64,000 bases of DNA. Origin: Actinomycetota bacterium (GTDB taxonomy: Bacteria; Actinomycetota; Geothermincolia; Geothermincolales; RBG-13-55-18). Where the stretch lies: positions 39,505 through 103,504 of the forward strand of contig JACIXC010000012.1 in the NCBI GenBank assembly GCA_014360655.1, given 5' to 3'. Positions 44,690 through 53,590 of the stretch are shown here, piece after piece. Below the pieces are notes generated by a model. The model ran no database searches, was not told where the DNA came from, and saw only the letters and a program-made list of their open reading frames with translations. Each line of letters opens with the position of its first letter. Position 1 is the stretch's first letter. A program made the position numbers and the translations under genes.

Positions 44690-44765
44690 CTTATCTCGTA
44701 TATACCTCTTGTATATATAATAACATCTTTTGTACGTTTGCAAACATCATTATTACAAAAATGAA
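44690..44765 (-). promoter_or_regulatory. Promoter with two operator-like inverted repeats for the CocE-type hydrolase
   Basis: On the minus strand TTGCAA lies 17 bases from TTATAT. A perfect 10-bp palindrome GTTTGCAAAC overlaps the -35, and TATATAC-N5-GTATATA lies over and just after the -10 (44699-44717 region). The second repeat has the look of a TetR- or GntR-type operator; no such regulator is in the window. Confidence 0.5.
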
Positions 44766-44769
44766 AATA

Positions 44770-45309
44770 TTTGGACGAGCAAATAACGGCACCGGCAGGA
44801 ACCGGCCCGTTCCCGAACAATGGCATGCCTGACGAGAGAGGGCTGAAGCTCTTGCCGCTCTTTTTTTCTTGCTTTTTTCTTCCCTTCATTTCTTCCCTTC
44901 GCTTCTTCCTTTCGTTCTGTTCTTTCGTTTCCCCCGGTAAACCAGATCGATTTCTTGCCTTTCGCTTTCTTTCCCCTGCTTTCCCTTTCGCCTTTCGCTC
45001 CTCTCTTCGCCTTCTCTCATCCCATGCCTGCACCCTCTTCTTTCTCGCGCACCTTACCTTGCCCGAGGCGGCACCCCCCGGCCTGACCGCCTTGACCGGG
45101 TGCGAGGGAGCGGGAGGAGGCCGCCTTTATGCGAGCCGGCGATATGCGAGCCGGCCTCCCGTCCGCCCGCTTGCCAGGGCAAGACGGTTTGGAAGAAAAT
45201 ACGCCTATGGCGTGGCGCGAGAACAACGGGAAGGGCTCAAGGAAAAGGAAGCAAAGGCCCCCGATCCCCCCGGGGGTCATATCGCGACGGCGGAAAGCGG
45301 AGGGGTGAG
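44770..45309. other. Intergenic region with a long pyrimidine-rich tract
   Basis: From about 44847 to 45060 the plus strand is dominated by TTC, CTT and TTTCC runs, a nearly pure pyrimidine tract in places. No ORF is supported. The stretch 45060-45309 is normal GC and carries the pabC upstream region. Confidence 0.5.
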
Positions 45310-46173
45310 GTGAAGATCTACCTGAACGGCGCAATCGTCGGGGAAGAGGGGGCGCTTCTCCCCGTGCAGGACCGCGGAGTGCTCTTCGGCGACGGGGTCT
45401 TCGAGACCATACGCGCTTACGAGGGGCGGCCCTTCCGCCTGGACCGCCACCTGGCGCGCCTGCGGGAAGGATGCCAGGTGCTGCGCCTCACCGGTATCCC
45501 GGGGGACGCGGAGCTGGAAGAGGCCATCGCCTCCCTTTACCGTGAGAACGTGGGGAGCGGTGATGCCTACGTGCGCATCACCGTCACCGGCGGATCTTTC
45601 GACGGGACCAGGACACTGTCCAGGTCCTTCCCCCCCAATGTCTTCGTGGTGGTCACGCCCTTCGAGGGATACCCGCCGGAGCTATACCGGCGCGGCCTGC
45701 GCGTCATGATATCCGCAACGCGGAGGAACGAGAGCTCGCCTCTCTCGCGCATCAAGACCACGAATTACCTTGATTCGCTCTATGCAAGGCAAGAAGCAAA
45801 AGAGCGGGGATACGACGACGCCCTCTTCCTCAACACCGCCGGTTACCTGGCGGAGGGTTCCACCTCCAACCTCTTTTTCGCTCGCGGGGAGCGCCTGTGC
45901 ACGCCCCGCGTGGATTGCGGTATCCTTCCAGGTATTACCAGGGAAGCGGTGCTGGAGCTCTGCGTGAAGCTGGGCATTGCCACGGAAGAGGGCTTCTACT
46001 CTCCCGATGAACTGCTCTCCGCCTCCGAGGCTTTCCTCACCATGAGTACGGGAGAGCTTGTGCCCGTCGCCGAGGTCGATGACTCCCCGCTGGGTTCCGA
46101 CTGTCCGGGTCCCCTAACCTCGCGCCTCGCGCAGGCGTACCGCAAGCTGGTGCGGGACGAGCTCCTCATCTAA
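45310..46173 (+). CDS. Class IV aminotransferase-fold PLP enzyme, probably aminodeoxychorismate lyase (PabC)
   Basis: A 287-residue fold-type IV PLP enzyme. Motifs are FGDGVFETIRAYEGRPFRLDRHLARL (26-51), the PLP lysine in SRIKTTNYL (K149) and EGSTSNLFF. The family includes PabC, which releases 4-aminobenzoate, and branched-chain or D-amino-acid aminotransferases. The facing pabB-pabA pair favours PabC (inference from context). GTG at 45310 is preceded by GGAGGGGTGAG. Confidence 0.82.
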   Translation: MKIYLNGAIVGEEGALLPVQDRGVLFGDGVFETIRAYEGRPFRLDRHLARLREGCQVLRLTGIPGDAELEEAIASLYRENVGSGDAYVRITVTGGSFDGTRTLSRSFPPNVFVVVTPFEGYPPELYRRGLRVMISATRRNESSPLSRIKTTNYLDSLYARQEAKERGYDDALFLNTAGYLAEGSTSNLFFARGERLCTPRVDCGILPGITREAVLELCVKLGIATEEGFYSPDELLSASEAFLTMSTGELVPVAEVDDSPLGSDCPGPLTSRLAQAYRKLVRDELLI

Positions 46174-46262
46174 GTGATGCGTAGGGGCCGGGTACGGGGG
46201 TCATTCTCCGCCCTTTCGGTTGCCGTCATGGGGAGGAGAGGCGCGTGAGCGGTCGTTCTCCT

Positions 46263-46388
46263 GTCATTGCGAGGAGGCGCGCCAGCGCCGACGAAGCAAT
46301 CTCGCCGGGAGGGGGGAAGGAGCACGGGTACCGGGAGGGGGGCAAGGTCCGGAGGAGATCGCTTCGTCGCTCCGCTCCTCGCGATGAC
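46263..46388. repeat. Fold-back repeat element (126 bp), locus 3 copy A
   Basis: Left arm starts GTCATTGCGAGGAGGCGCGC, right arm ends CTCGCGATGAC; the arms are imperfect inverted repeats of each other. The middle is a G-rich segment (GGGAGGGGGGAAGG). Same unit as copies B and C. Confidence 0.8.
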
Positions 46389-46502
46389 GTTTCAGGGGGG
46401 GTTCCTCGCGATGACGTTTAAGGGGTGCTCCTCGTGTGAGAATGCTTTTCTTCCCTCGCGATGACGTTTAAGGGGGGTCCTCGCGGTGACGTTCCGGTAC
46501 CT

Positions 46503-46766
46503 GTCATTGCGAGGAGGCGCGCCAGCGCCGACGAAGCAATCTCGCCGGGAAGGGGGAAGGAGCACGGGTACCGGGAGGGGGGCAAGGTCCGGAGGAGATC
46601 GCTTCGTCGCTCCGCTCCTCGCGATGACGTTCCGGTACCTGTCATTGCGAGGAGGCGCGCCAGCGCCGACGAAGCAATCTCGCCGGGAGGAGGGAAGGAG
46701 CACGGGTACCGGGAGGGGGGCAAGGTCCGGAGGAGATCGCTTCGTCGCTCCGCTCCTCGCGATGAC
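46503..46766. repeat. Two tandem fold-back elements (126 bp each), locus 3 copies B and C
   Basis: Copies at 46503-46628 and 46641-46766 are nearly identical to copy A and to each other. Both are preceded by the 12-bp GTTCCGGTACCT, so B and C form a 138-bp tandem duplication. The remaining DNA to 47022 carries smaller degenerate pieces and no gene. Confidence 0.8.
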
Positions 46767-47022
46767 GTTTCAGGGGGGTTCCTCGCGGTGACGTTTCAGG
46801 GGGATTACTCGTGTGAGAGTGCTTCCCTTCCCTCGCGGTGACGTTTCAGGGGGGGTTCCTCGTGTGAGAATGCTTCCCTTCCCTCGCGATGACGTCTTCC
46901 AGCCTCAACAAGCGGGGTCAACAAGCGGGGTCACGCGCCGAGGTGTCGCTTAAGACAGCAGATGAGGCACGACCGCGAGGTGTCGCCAAAGGCAACATCC
47001 GGAACCCGGTTTTGGGGCGTTG

Positions 47023-48516
47023 CTACTGGAGGGAAGCGAAGATGGCCTTGCCCTTGTCCAGGGTCTCCTGGTACTCGTCCTCGGGGACGGAATCGGCCAC
47101 GATCCCCCCACCCACCTGGAAATAGGCCACGCCGTTCCGGACGATCACGGTTCGGATGGCGATGTTGAGGTCGTAGTTACCATTAAATCCCAGGTAGCCG
47201 ATACTTCCCGTGTACACGCTGCGCGCGGTCGGCTCCAGTTCGTCGATGATCTCCATGGAGCGTATCTTGGGGGCGCCGGTTATGGAGCCGCCGGGGAAGG
47301 TGGCCTTGAGCAGGTCCACCACGTCCCGGTCCGGGTGCAGCTCCCCCGCTACCGTGGAGACGAGGTGGTGCACGGTGGCGTAGTGCTCAATGACCGCGTG
47401 CTCCTCCACCCGCACGCTCCCGTAGGAACAGACCCTCCCCAGGTCGTTGCGCTCGAGGTCCACGATCATGGAGAGCTCGGCGCGGTCCTTGGGGCTGTTC
47501 ATAAGCTCCTCCGCCAGGCGACGGTCCTCGTCGGGATCGGCCGCACGCCTGCGCGTGCCCTTGATGGGGCGCGTCTCCACCCTTCTTCCTTCTCCCCTCA
47601 GGAAAAGCTCCGGCGAGGAGGAACATACCTGCCCTTCCACGGCATTGAAATAGGCGGCGAAAGGGGCGGCGTTCAGCCGGCGCAGCCGGCGGTACATGGT
47701 CCAGGGGTGTTCGCGCAGGGACGCGTGGAAGCGCTGCGAAAGGTTGGCCTGGTAGATGTCGCCGGCGTAGATGTACTCCTTTACCCTCCGCACCGCGGCG
47801 ATATATTCCTCTCGCGTGAAGTTGGAGGCGAAGCGGACCTCGCCGGGATCGTTTTTCCGCCCGTAATCGGGGGGTTCTGCCTGCATGGTACGCAGCGCCT
47901 CCTCCAGCACGGTCCCGGGGTTATCGGGGTGCAGGGCGACGAGCCAGGTATCGCCCGCCGCGTGGTCATGCGCGATGACGCGGTCGTAGAAGGCGAAGCA
48001 CAGCTCGGGCAGGCCGAGGTCGTCCACCGCCTTGCCCGGCAATCTCTCTATGTGCCGCCCCAGCTCGTAGGCAAGGTAGCCCATCCCGCCGCCCGTGAAG
48101 GGAGGGAGCCCCTTTGCTTGCGATCCCCGCGCATCCTTTTCCATGCGAAACGCGGAAAGGGCGGAGCGCAGCGCGGCGAAGGGGTTACCCTCCGTAATCC
48201 ACCCCACCCCGTTCCCGCACTGCCACGTGCAACGGTTTCCCCGCGTGGAGAGCACCAGGAAAGGCTGGAAGCCGATGAAGGAATAGCGTCCCAGGCGCTC
48301 CATCGTCAGGCTGGAATCGAGAAAGCAGGAATAGGGGAGATGGGCGAGGCGGTGAAAGATGTCCTCCATGGGAGGCGCATCCTCCAGCTCCCGCGCCTCC
48401 ACGCGCAGTCGCACGACGTTTCCGTCACCACTCCCTGACGATGCTCCCTCGTGCAGGTCCCGCGCCAGCGCGCGCAGCCAGGCATCGCTTGCGTTCCTCT
48501 CTCCGGTCAGCGCCAT
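47023..48516 (-). CDS. pabB: Aminodeoxychorismate synthase component I
   Basis: A 497-residue chorismate-using enzyme that converts chorismate with ammonia from PabA to 4-amino-4-deoxychorismate. The chorismate-binding domain (about 230-490) has TRPIKGTRRR (K319). PIKGT is the ADC-synthase form, whereas anthranilate synthases have PIAGT. AGDIYQANLSQRF, NDLGRVC and GGSITGAPK are present. ATG 48516 has GGAGGTATGTCC upstream. It follows pabA by 87 bases and faces pabC across a repeat array. Confidence 0.93.
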   Translation of the reverse strand: MALTGERNASDAWLRALARDLHEGASSGSGDGNVVRLRVEARELEDAPPMEDIFHRLAHLPYSCFLDSSLTMERLGRYSFIGFQPFLVLSTRGNRCTWQCGNGVGWITEGNPFAALRSALSAFRMEKDARGSQAKGLPPFTGGGMGYLAYELGRHIERLPGKAVDDLGLPELCFAFYDRVIAHDHAAGDTWLVALHPDNPGTVLEEALRTMQAEPPDYGRKNDPGEVRFASNFTREEYIAAVRRVKEYIYAGDIYQANLSQRFHASLREHPWTMYRRLRRLNAAPFAAYFNAVEGQVCSSSPELFLRGEGRRVETRPIKGTRRRAADPDEDRRLAEELMNSPKDRAELSMIVDLERNDLGRVCSYGSVRVEEHAVIEHYATVHHLVSTVAGELHPDRDVVDLLKATFPGGSITGAPKIRSMEIIDELEPTARSVYTGSIGYLGFNGNYDLNIAIRTVIVRNGVAYFQVGGGIVADSVPEDEYQETLDKGKAIFASLQ

Positions 48517-48603
48517 GGACATACCTCCGCGATCCACCGGGCCGGGAAGCGCACCCGGGTAATTTCCCACTTATTGCCAATCAAAGACCAAAGACCCACG
48601 CAC

Positions 48604-49212
48604 CTACCGCGCGGCCGCAACGTCCCGCGCGTCGCGGCATGCCGCGAGGAAGTTCTCCAGGAGCCGCAGGCCGTGCGGCGTCATGAAGGATTCCGGGTGG
48701 AATTGGATCCCCTCCACCGGGTAAGCGCGATGCCGTACCCCCATGATCAAACCGTCCCCGGTGCGCGCGCTCACCTCCAGGCAGGAGGGGAAGGAATCTT
48801 CCAGGATGACCAGGGAGTGGTAGCGAGCCGCCTCCATGGGGTTGGGGAGCCCCCGGAATACGCCCCGACCGTCGTGGTAGACCAGGGAGGTCTTCCCGTG
48901 CATGACGTACGGCGCGCGGTCTACCCGCCCCCCGTAGACCTCGCCGATACACTGGTGCCCCAGGCATACCCCGAGGATGGGGATACGCGGTCCGAAGGCG
49001 GCGATTATCTCCTTGGAGAGCCCCGCGTCGCGCGGCGCCTTGGGGCCGGGGGAGATGACGATCCCCGCGGGGGCCAGTTCCTCCACCTGCTCCAGGCGTG
49101 TATGGTCGTTACGAAAGACCACCAGGTCCGCCCCCAGGATGCCCAGGAACTGCACCAGGTTGTAAGTGAAGGAATCGTAGTTGTCCACCATGAGGATCTT
49201 TCCGCTGCTCAC
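48604..49212 (-). CDS. pabA: Glutamine amidotransferase component II (PabA/TrpG-type)
   Basis: A 202-residue class I glutaminase. Nucleophile C83 in GVCLGHQ, His/Glu at H172 and E174 in GIQFHPES, and the start MVDNYDSFTYNL. With pabB downstream it supplies ammonia for 4-aminobenzoate; in some bacteria the same protein serves anthranilate synthase. GTG at 49212 overlaps (GTGA) the end of an 88-codon upstream frame that contains a terminator hairpin. Confidence 0.92.
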   Translation of the reverse strand: MSSGKILMVDNYDSFTYNLVQFLGILGADLVVFRNDHTRLEQVEELAPAGIVISPGPKAPRDAGLSKEIIAAFGPRIPILGVCLGHQCIGEVYGGRVDRAPYVMHGKTSLVYHDGRGVFRGLPNPMEAARYHSLVILEDSFPSCLEVSARTGDGLIMGVRHRAYPVEGIQFHPESFMTPHGLRLLENFLAACRDARDVAAAR

Positions 49213-49419
49213 CCGCTCACCCCCGAAACATGCCTTCGCCGCGGGGCGAGACGCACGGAGGCCGCCTCCGGGCGACTTCCCTTCGCCCCGCCTCCCCCGA
49301 CGACTCCGGCCGTGCCGTCGTTTCCGTGTTCCTCATCGTCCTTTCGCTTCCTCCGGATCGGGCGGGTGGTTTCGCCCCCGCGCCGCGCAATGTCCCTCAT
49401 TCCCGGCGTGGTGACCGGC

Positions 49420-49449
49420 AAAAATAAATCCCAGCCTTTTCCGGCTGGG
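49420..49449 (-). terminator. Terminator-type hairpin in the pabA leader (possible attenuator)
   Basis: Minus strand: CCCAGCC, GGAAAA loop, GGCTGGG, then ATTTATTTTT. It lies between a TATAAT promoter (49490) and the pabA start, so it would stop transcription before pabA unless relieved. An upstream CCTGAC/GTCAGG hairpin follows the promoter. Confidence 0.65.
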
Positions 49450-49489
49450 TGCCGACCCGATAGGTCGCCTGACATACCGGTCAGGATGG

Positions 49490-49498
49490 ATTATATCA
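49490..49498 (-). promoter_or_regulatory. Extended -10 promoter of the pabA-pabB transcript
   Basis: TGATATAAT on the minus strand is a TGn-extended perfect -10. The -35 is weak. The expected start (about 49483) gives a leader of about 270 bases before pabA. Confidence 0.6.
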
Positions 49499-49646
49499 CA
49501 AGGATACCGACTTACCCACCCGGATTTGGGGGCCTCCCGACTATTTCGCCCTGGGAAGGTTACCCGCCCGACCCCGAGTTGCGCTATGCTTGTGGCAAGA
49601 TAACGTCCGTCAAGCATCATGGATGTCGAACGGGGAGGCGGGCAGC
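49499..49646. other. Intergenic region between pabA promoter and esterase
   Basis: Less than 150 bases, holding the esterase upstream region. I see no clear promoter for it beyond weak matches and no repeat. Confidence 0.35.
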
Positions 49647-51278
49647 ATGGGTCAATCCTTGCACGGGAAGCGGTCGGCCATCGTATCCCTCGTGTTGCTC
49701 GTATTCCTCCTGTCCCTGCTGGTCTGCGCACCGGTCGCGGTAGCGGGGTGCGGGCGGAAGGCGGCAGGGCCTCCGGGCACGCTGGAAACCCCCCGACTGG
49801 ACAGCGGCCCCATAAGCGGCTCCTGCCGGGACGGCATATGGCAATACCTGGGAATACCTTACGCGGCCCCTCCCGTCGGCGAGCTGCGCTGGAAGGAGCC
49901 GCAGCCGGTCGCAGCCTGGGAGGAGGTGCGGCCCTGCAACGAATACGGCCCCTCGTGTCCGCAGATCGAGGAGGACTGGACGGGGAAACTGGCGCAGAGG
50001 AAGATGAGCGAGGACTGCCTCTACCTCAACGTGTGGACGCCCGCGGAGGGCCCGGGGGAGCGCTTGCCGGTGATGGTATGGATACACGGCGGGGCCTTCA
50101 AGGGCGGGTCCGGCTCCCTCTCCCTCTACGACGGACACAACCTTGCAGCGAAGGGCGTGGTCGTGGTCACCATCAACTACCGCCTGGGGCCCTTTGGGTT
50201 CTTCGCCCATCCCCTGCTCACCGAGGAATCGCCCAACGGCACCTCCGGCAATTACGGCCTGCTGGACCAGATAGCGGCGCTGCAGTGGGTACGGCGGAAT
50301 ATAGCGGCCTTCGGCGGTGACGCGGGCAACGTCACCGTCTTCGGCGAATCGGCCGGCGGGATGAGCGTCATCGACCTCATGGCCAGCCCGCTCGCGGAGG
50401 GCCTTTTCCACCGCGCCATCGTGGAAAGCGGTCCAGTGCTGGACCTGGGGCTGCCCATAAGCAGGACCCCCACCCTGAAGGAAGCGGAGAGGAAGGGACG
50501 GGAGATCGCGGGGAAACTCGGCCTTGCGTCGGAAGGGGACGAACTGGCCGCGTTGCGCTCCGTCCCCCCCGAGAGGCTCCTGGAGGCCTCCTCTTCCGCG
50601 GAGACCATCATGAGCCCCCTGGATCTCCTGCCGAACGTGGACGGCTACGTGCTGCCGGAGTCCCCCGTGGAGGCCTTCTCCTCCGGAAGGCAGCACCGCG
50701 TGCCGCTCCTCACCGGCCTCAACGCCAACGAGGGCATCCTCTTCGTCCCGGACCTCGACCTGGACACCTACCGCCTCATGGCCGGCTTCCTTTACGGAAA
50801 GTATGCCGAGGAGGTGATTGAGATGTTCCCCGCCGGGAGCGAAGACGAGGTGGACGCCGCGGTTGACCGCGTGGTGACGCAGCTCGGCTTCGCCGCCTCT
50901 GCGAGGTTCACGGCCGAATGCATGGCGAACATCGGCATCCCGTCCTACCTCTATCATTTCGTGCGCACCACCTACGACCCGCGCGCGGGATCCCGTGGTT
51001 CCTTCCACGGACTGGAGATCGCCTACGTCTTCGGCAACCTGGACAGCCTGCAGGCGGAAGCGGTGAGCGAGTCCGACCGGCGACTTTCGGATACCATGAT
51101 GGCTTACTGGACCAATTTCGCGCGCTCCGGCGATCCCAACGGTGAGGGTCTTCCGCAATGGCCCCCTTACGGCGAAGACGCGCGTCACCAGGAACTCGGC
51201 GAGGAGATCTCCTCCCAGTCCGCGCTGTACCAGCATTCCTACGAGTTCGTCCTGCGCTTCAGCGGCCTTTCCCCCTGA
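49647..51278 (+). CDS. Type-B carboxylesterase lipoprotein
   Basis: A 543-residue alpha/beta hydrolase of the carboxylesterase/para-nitrobenzyl esterase family. Signal peptide with lipobox VAGC (C35). SEDCLYLNVWTP (121-132) and GESAGG (S235) are diagnostic; the acid Glu and the catalytic His (FHGLEIAYVF) follow in the expected places. ATG 49647 has GGGGAGG eight bases upstream. Two in-frame upstream ATGs are less well placed. Likely an outer-face esterase of unknown substrate. Confidence 0.92.
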   Translation: MGQSLHGKRSAIVSLVLLVFLLSLLVCAPVAVAGCGRKAAGPPGTLETPRLDSGPISGSCRDGIWQYLGIPYAAPPVGELRWKEPQPVAAWEEVRPCNEYGPSCPQIEEDWTGKLAQRKMSEDCLYLNVWTPAEGPGERLPVMVWIHGGAFKGGSGSLSLYDGHNLAAKGVVVVTINYRLGPFGFFAHPLLTEESPNGTSGNYGLLDQIAALQWVRRNIAAFGGDAGNVTVFGESAGGMSVIDLMASPLAEGLFHRAIVESGPVLDLGLPISRTPTLKEAERKGREIAGKLGLASEGDELAALRSVPPERLLEASSSAETIMSPLDLLPNVDGYVLPESPVEAFSSGRQHRVPLLTGLNANEGILFVPDLDLDTYRLMAGFLYGKYAEEVIEMFPAGSEDEVDAAVDRVVTQLGFAASARFTAECMANIGIPSYLYHFVRTTYDPRAGSRGSFHGLEIAYVFGNLDSLQAEAVSESDRRLSDTMMAYWTNFARSGDPNGEGLPQWPPYGEDARHQELGEEISSQSALYQHSYEFVLRFSGLSP

Positions 51279-51630
51279 TCGCTCACTCGCTTGAGGCCGG
51301 AAACATGCGCCGGACCGGCCCCCTTCCATCGACCACCCGGCCCTGCCCCCTGCCCGTCGTCCGAGGCCCCCGGACCGAAAGAAGGGATGGGCACCCGACA
51401 AGCTTGGAGAACCGTTGCGTCGTTCGCGGCGAGCGCGCCTTTTCCGATCCCGCGAACCTTATGGCGGGTTACGCGGCGCCGAGCGAGACCGTCACCCGGG
51501 GGCCCCGTACCGGAAGAAGGGATGCGCCCACAACAAGCCCGCCGAGCGAGGCGCTCGGCATGGCCTTCCGATCCGACCAGCCTCGTCGCCGCGCCGGAGG
51601 CATGAAGAGGGATGCCGGGAGGGGGCTGAG
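51279..51630. other. Intergenic region with an imperfect direct repeat
   Basis: A segment of about 40 bp containing GAAGAAGGGATG recurs imperfectly at about 51364 and 51500. No ORF with homology. It separates two convergent genes. Confidence 0.45.
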
Positions 51631-52362
51631 CTATCCCCTGCGCCCCTTGATAAGGCCTGCGGACATGAACGCGGCCCGACCCGTGTCCCTGCGAGCCCCG
51701 TGCCTGTGGTCAGAAGCCGAGGGTTCGCCGACCAGGAAGACCTTGAAGTCTGTCATCATGGGACGGCGGGAGATGATGGTGGTGATGCGGCAGATGTTCG
51801 CGGGCCGGTTGCAGTCCACGCACCTGCCCTTCTCCACGCAGGGGGTATCCAGGTTGTAGCGGATGGCGTTGGCGGGCGCCGCCACCTCGCGGATGCGCTG
51901 CATGGCCGCTTCCAGGTCCTCCACGATCTTGTTGTAACCGGCTACGATGATCACCTTCGCTGGGCCGAAGGAGATGCCGGCTACCCGGTTGCCTATACCG
52001 TCCACGTTGACTATCTCCCCCCGCAGGGTGAGGGCGTTGGCACTGGAGAGATAGACGGGGCACGTGAGCGCCTCCCTCCGTACCCGCATGGCCTCCTCGA
52101 GGTCCATGCCGGCCTCGTGGGCCAGCACGCGGTTTCCCCTCTCACGCAGCGACTCAAGGATCCCCAGCTGGCGCACGGTCCAGGAGCCGCCGCAGCCCAC
52201 CGGCGCGTCATCGGGCACGGCCTCCAACACCGCGCGCACCGCCTCCTCCCGGCCCCCGTAGAAGCGCGCGTCGAACTCCTTCTTCCGCAGGGCCCTGACG
52301 GCGGCGTCACACCTGGTCCTCACATAACGAGACCAGACCTCCCCCATCTCGGAATAACTCAT
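51631..52362 (-). CDS. LUD domain (lactate utilisation, DUF162) protein
   Basis: A 243-residue protein of the LutB/LutC-type LUD family. GCGGSWTVRQLGILESL and LTLRGEIVNVDGIGNRVAG are conserved, and the C-terminal CVEKGRCVDCNRPANICR (four Cys) is typical of the stand-alone form. Function in this form is unknown. It is divergent from the MtaA-type gene with 162 bases between. Confidence 0.9.
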   Translation of the reverse strand: MSYSEMGEVWSRYVRTRCDAAVRALRKKEFDARFYGGREEAVRAVLEAVPDDAPVGCGGSWTVRQLGILESLRERGNRVLAHEAGMDLEEAMRVRREALTCPVYLSSANALTLRGEIVNVDGIGNRVAGISFGPAKVIIVAGYNKIVEDLEAAMQRIREVAAPANAIRYNLDTPCVEKGRCVDCNRPANICRITTIISRRPMMTDFKVFLVGEPSASDHRHGARRDTGRAAFMSAGLIKGRRG

Positions 52363-52524
52363 GGTCCCTCCTTTACCCTCCGCATGCGCCTTGTTCCCGC
52401 CAGCCGGAAACGAACGACGGGCATGACCTGTGCACGATTATAAATATTCCTCCCCGCGGCCGATAAGTGGTATATAAACCAGGCGGGTCCGGCCCGCAAG
52501 CAGGCGCAAGGAAAGGGAGGGGAG

Positions 52525-53541
52525 TTGGAACGGCGGGAGATCCTCATGGCCGCGCTGTCGGGCGAGCCCACCCCCCGTCCGCCCGTCATCGGCCCGGGAG
52601 GCCTCATCAACGTGGTCACGCGCGAGACCCTTGACCGCTTCCACGTGCCCCTGCCCGCGGCCCACTACAGCGGCGTGATGATGGCCGAGCTCGCAGCCGC
52701 CTGCTACGACATGGTGGGCTTTGACAACGTGGGAGTACCCCTCTGTCTCACGGTGGAGGCGGAGGTGCTGGGTGCCAAGGTCAACATCGGCGACGCCACC
52801 ACCCTGCCCCGCATCGTCGCTTTCCCGGAACTCTCCCCCGAGGAGATCATCGCCAACGCCCTGCCGGCCCTGCTCAACCACGGCCGCGTCCCCCAGGTCC
52901 TGCGCGCCGTGGAGCTGCTGCGCCAGATGCGCCCCAGCGCGCCCATCATCGGCAACCTGGCGGGACCGGCCACGCTGGCAGCCTCGCTCATACGCCCCTC
53001 CGTCCTCCTCGACCTCATCCGGAAGGACCCCAGCTTCCTCAACCGCCTGCTCGAGGGCGTCGTCTCCTTCCTCTGCGCTTATGCGGAGGCCATGGTGGAG
53101 AGGGGCGCGGAGATAATCATGGTACACGAGCCGGCTGCGCGCACCGGCTCCTACATGGGCTTCGACCTCTTCGTCAACGTCATCCCCTACCTGAACGAGG
53201 TGAGCAGGTACGCACACCTCGGGGGCGCGAAGCTCGTACTACACGTATGCGGCGGGCGCATGGAGCAGGTCAAGATGTGCCGCGAAGCGATGGTGGACGC
53301 CTACTCGTTCGAGTCCGAGGTGGACCCGGGTGAGGCCTTCCGTATACTGGAAAAACCCATCGTGGGCACCGTCCCGGCCTCGCTGGTGCACTATTTCCCT
53401 CCCGAGATGGTCCTGGAAGAGACCCTCATGGTCATGCGCAGCGGGGCAGCCCTCCTCTCCCCTCCCTGCGGCCTGGGCTTGGACACGCCCTTCCAGAACC
53501 TGCGTATCATGAAGGAAGCCTCGCATCGCTTTCGCGTCTGA
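52525..53541 (+). CDS. MtaA/uroporphyrinogen-decarboxylase-family corrinoid methyltransferase
   Basis: A 338-residue protein of the UroD-like MtaA/MtbA/CmuA family, which moves methyl groups from a corrinoid protein to a thiol. The zinc site is His and Cys in VLHVCGG and Cys in SPPCGLG (about residues 236-238 and 314). TTG start with AAAGGGAGGGGAG upstream. No corrinoid protein or MtaB-type gene is adjacent, so the methyl acceptor is unclear. Coenzyme M itself is unlikely in a bacterium; another thiol may be used. Confidence 0.85.
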   Translation: MERREILMAALSGEPTPRPPVIGPGGLINVVTRETLDRFHVPLPAAHYSGVMMAELAAACYDMVGFDNVGVPLCLTVEAEVLGAKVNIGDATTLPRIVAFPELSPEEIIANALPALLNHGRVPQVLRAVELLRQMRPSAPIIGNLAGPATLAASLIRPSVLLDLIRKDPSFLNRLLEGVVSFLCAYAEAMVERGAEIIMVHEPAARTGSYMGFDLFVNVIPYLNEVSRYAHLGGAKLVLHVCGGRMEQVKMCREAMVDAYSFESEVDPGEAFRILEKPIVGTVPASLVHYFPPEMVLEETLMVMRSGAALLSPPCGLGLDTPFQNLRIMKEASHRFRV

Positions 53542-53590
53542 GCCACGCCCGTTCCCTTCCCGTTCGACCTCCTTCACCGCGCGACACGGG

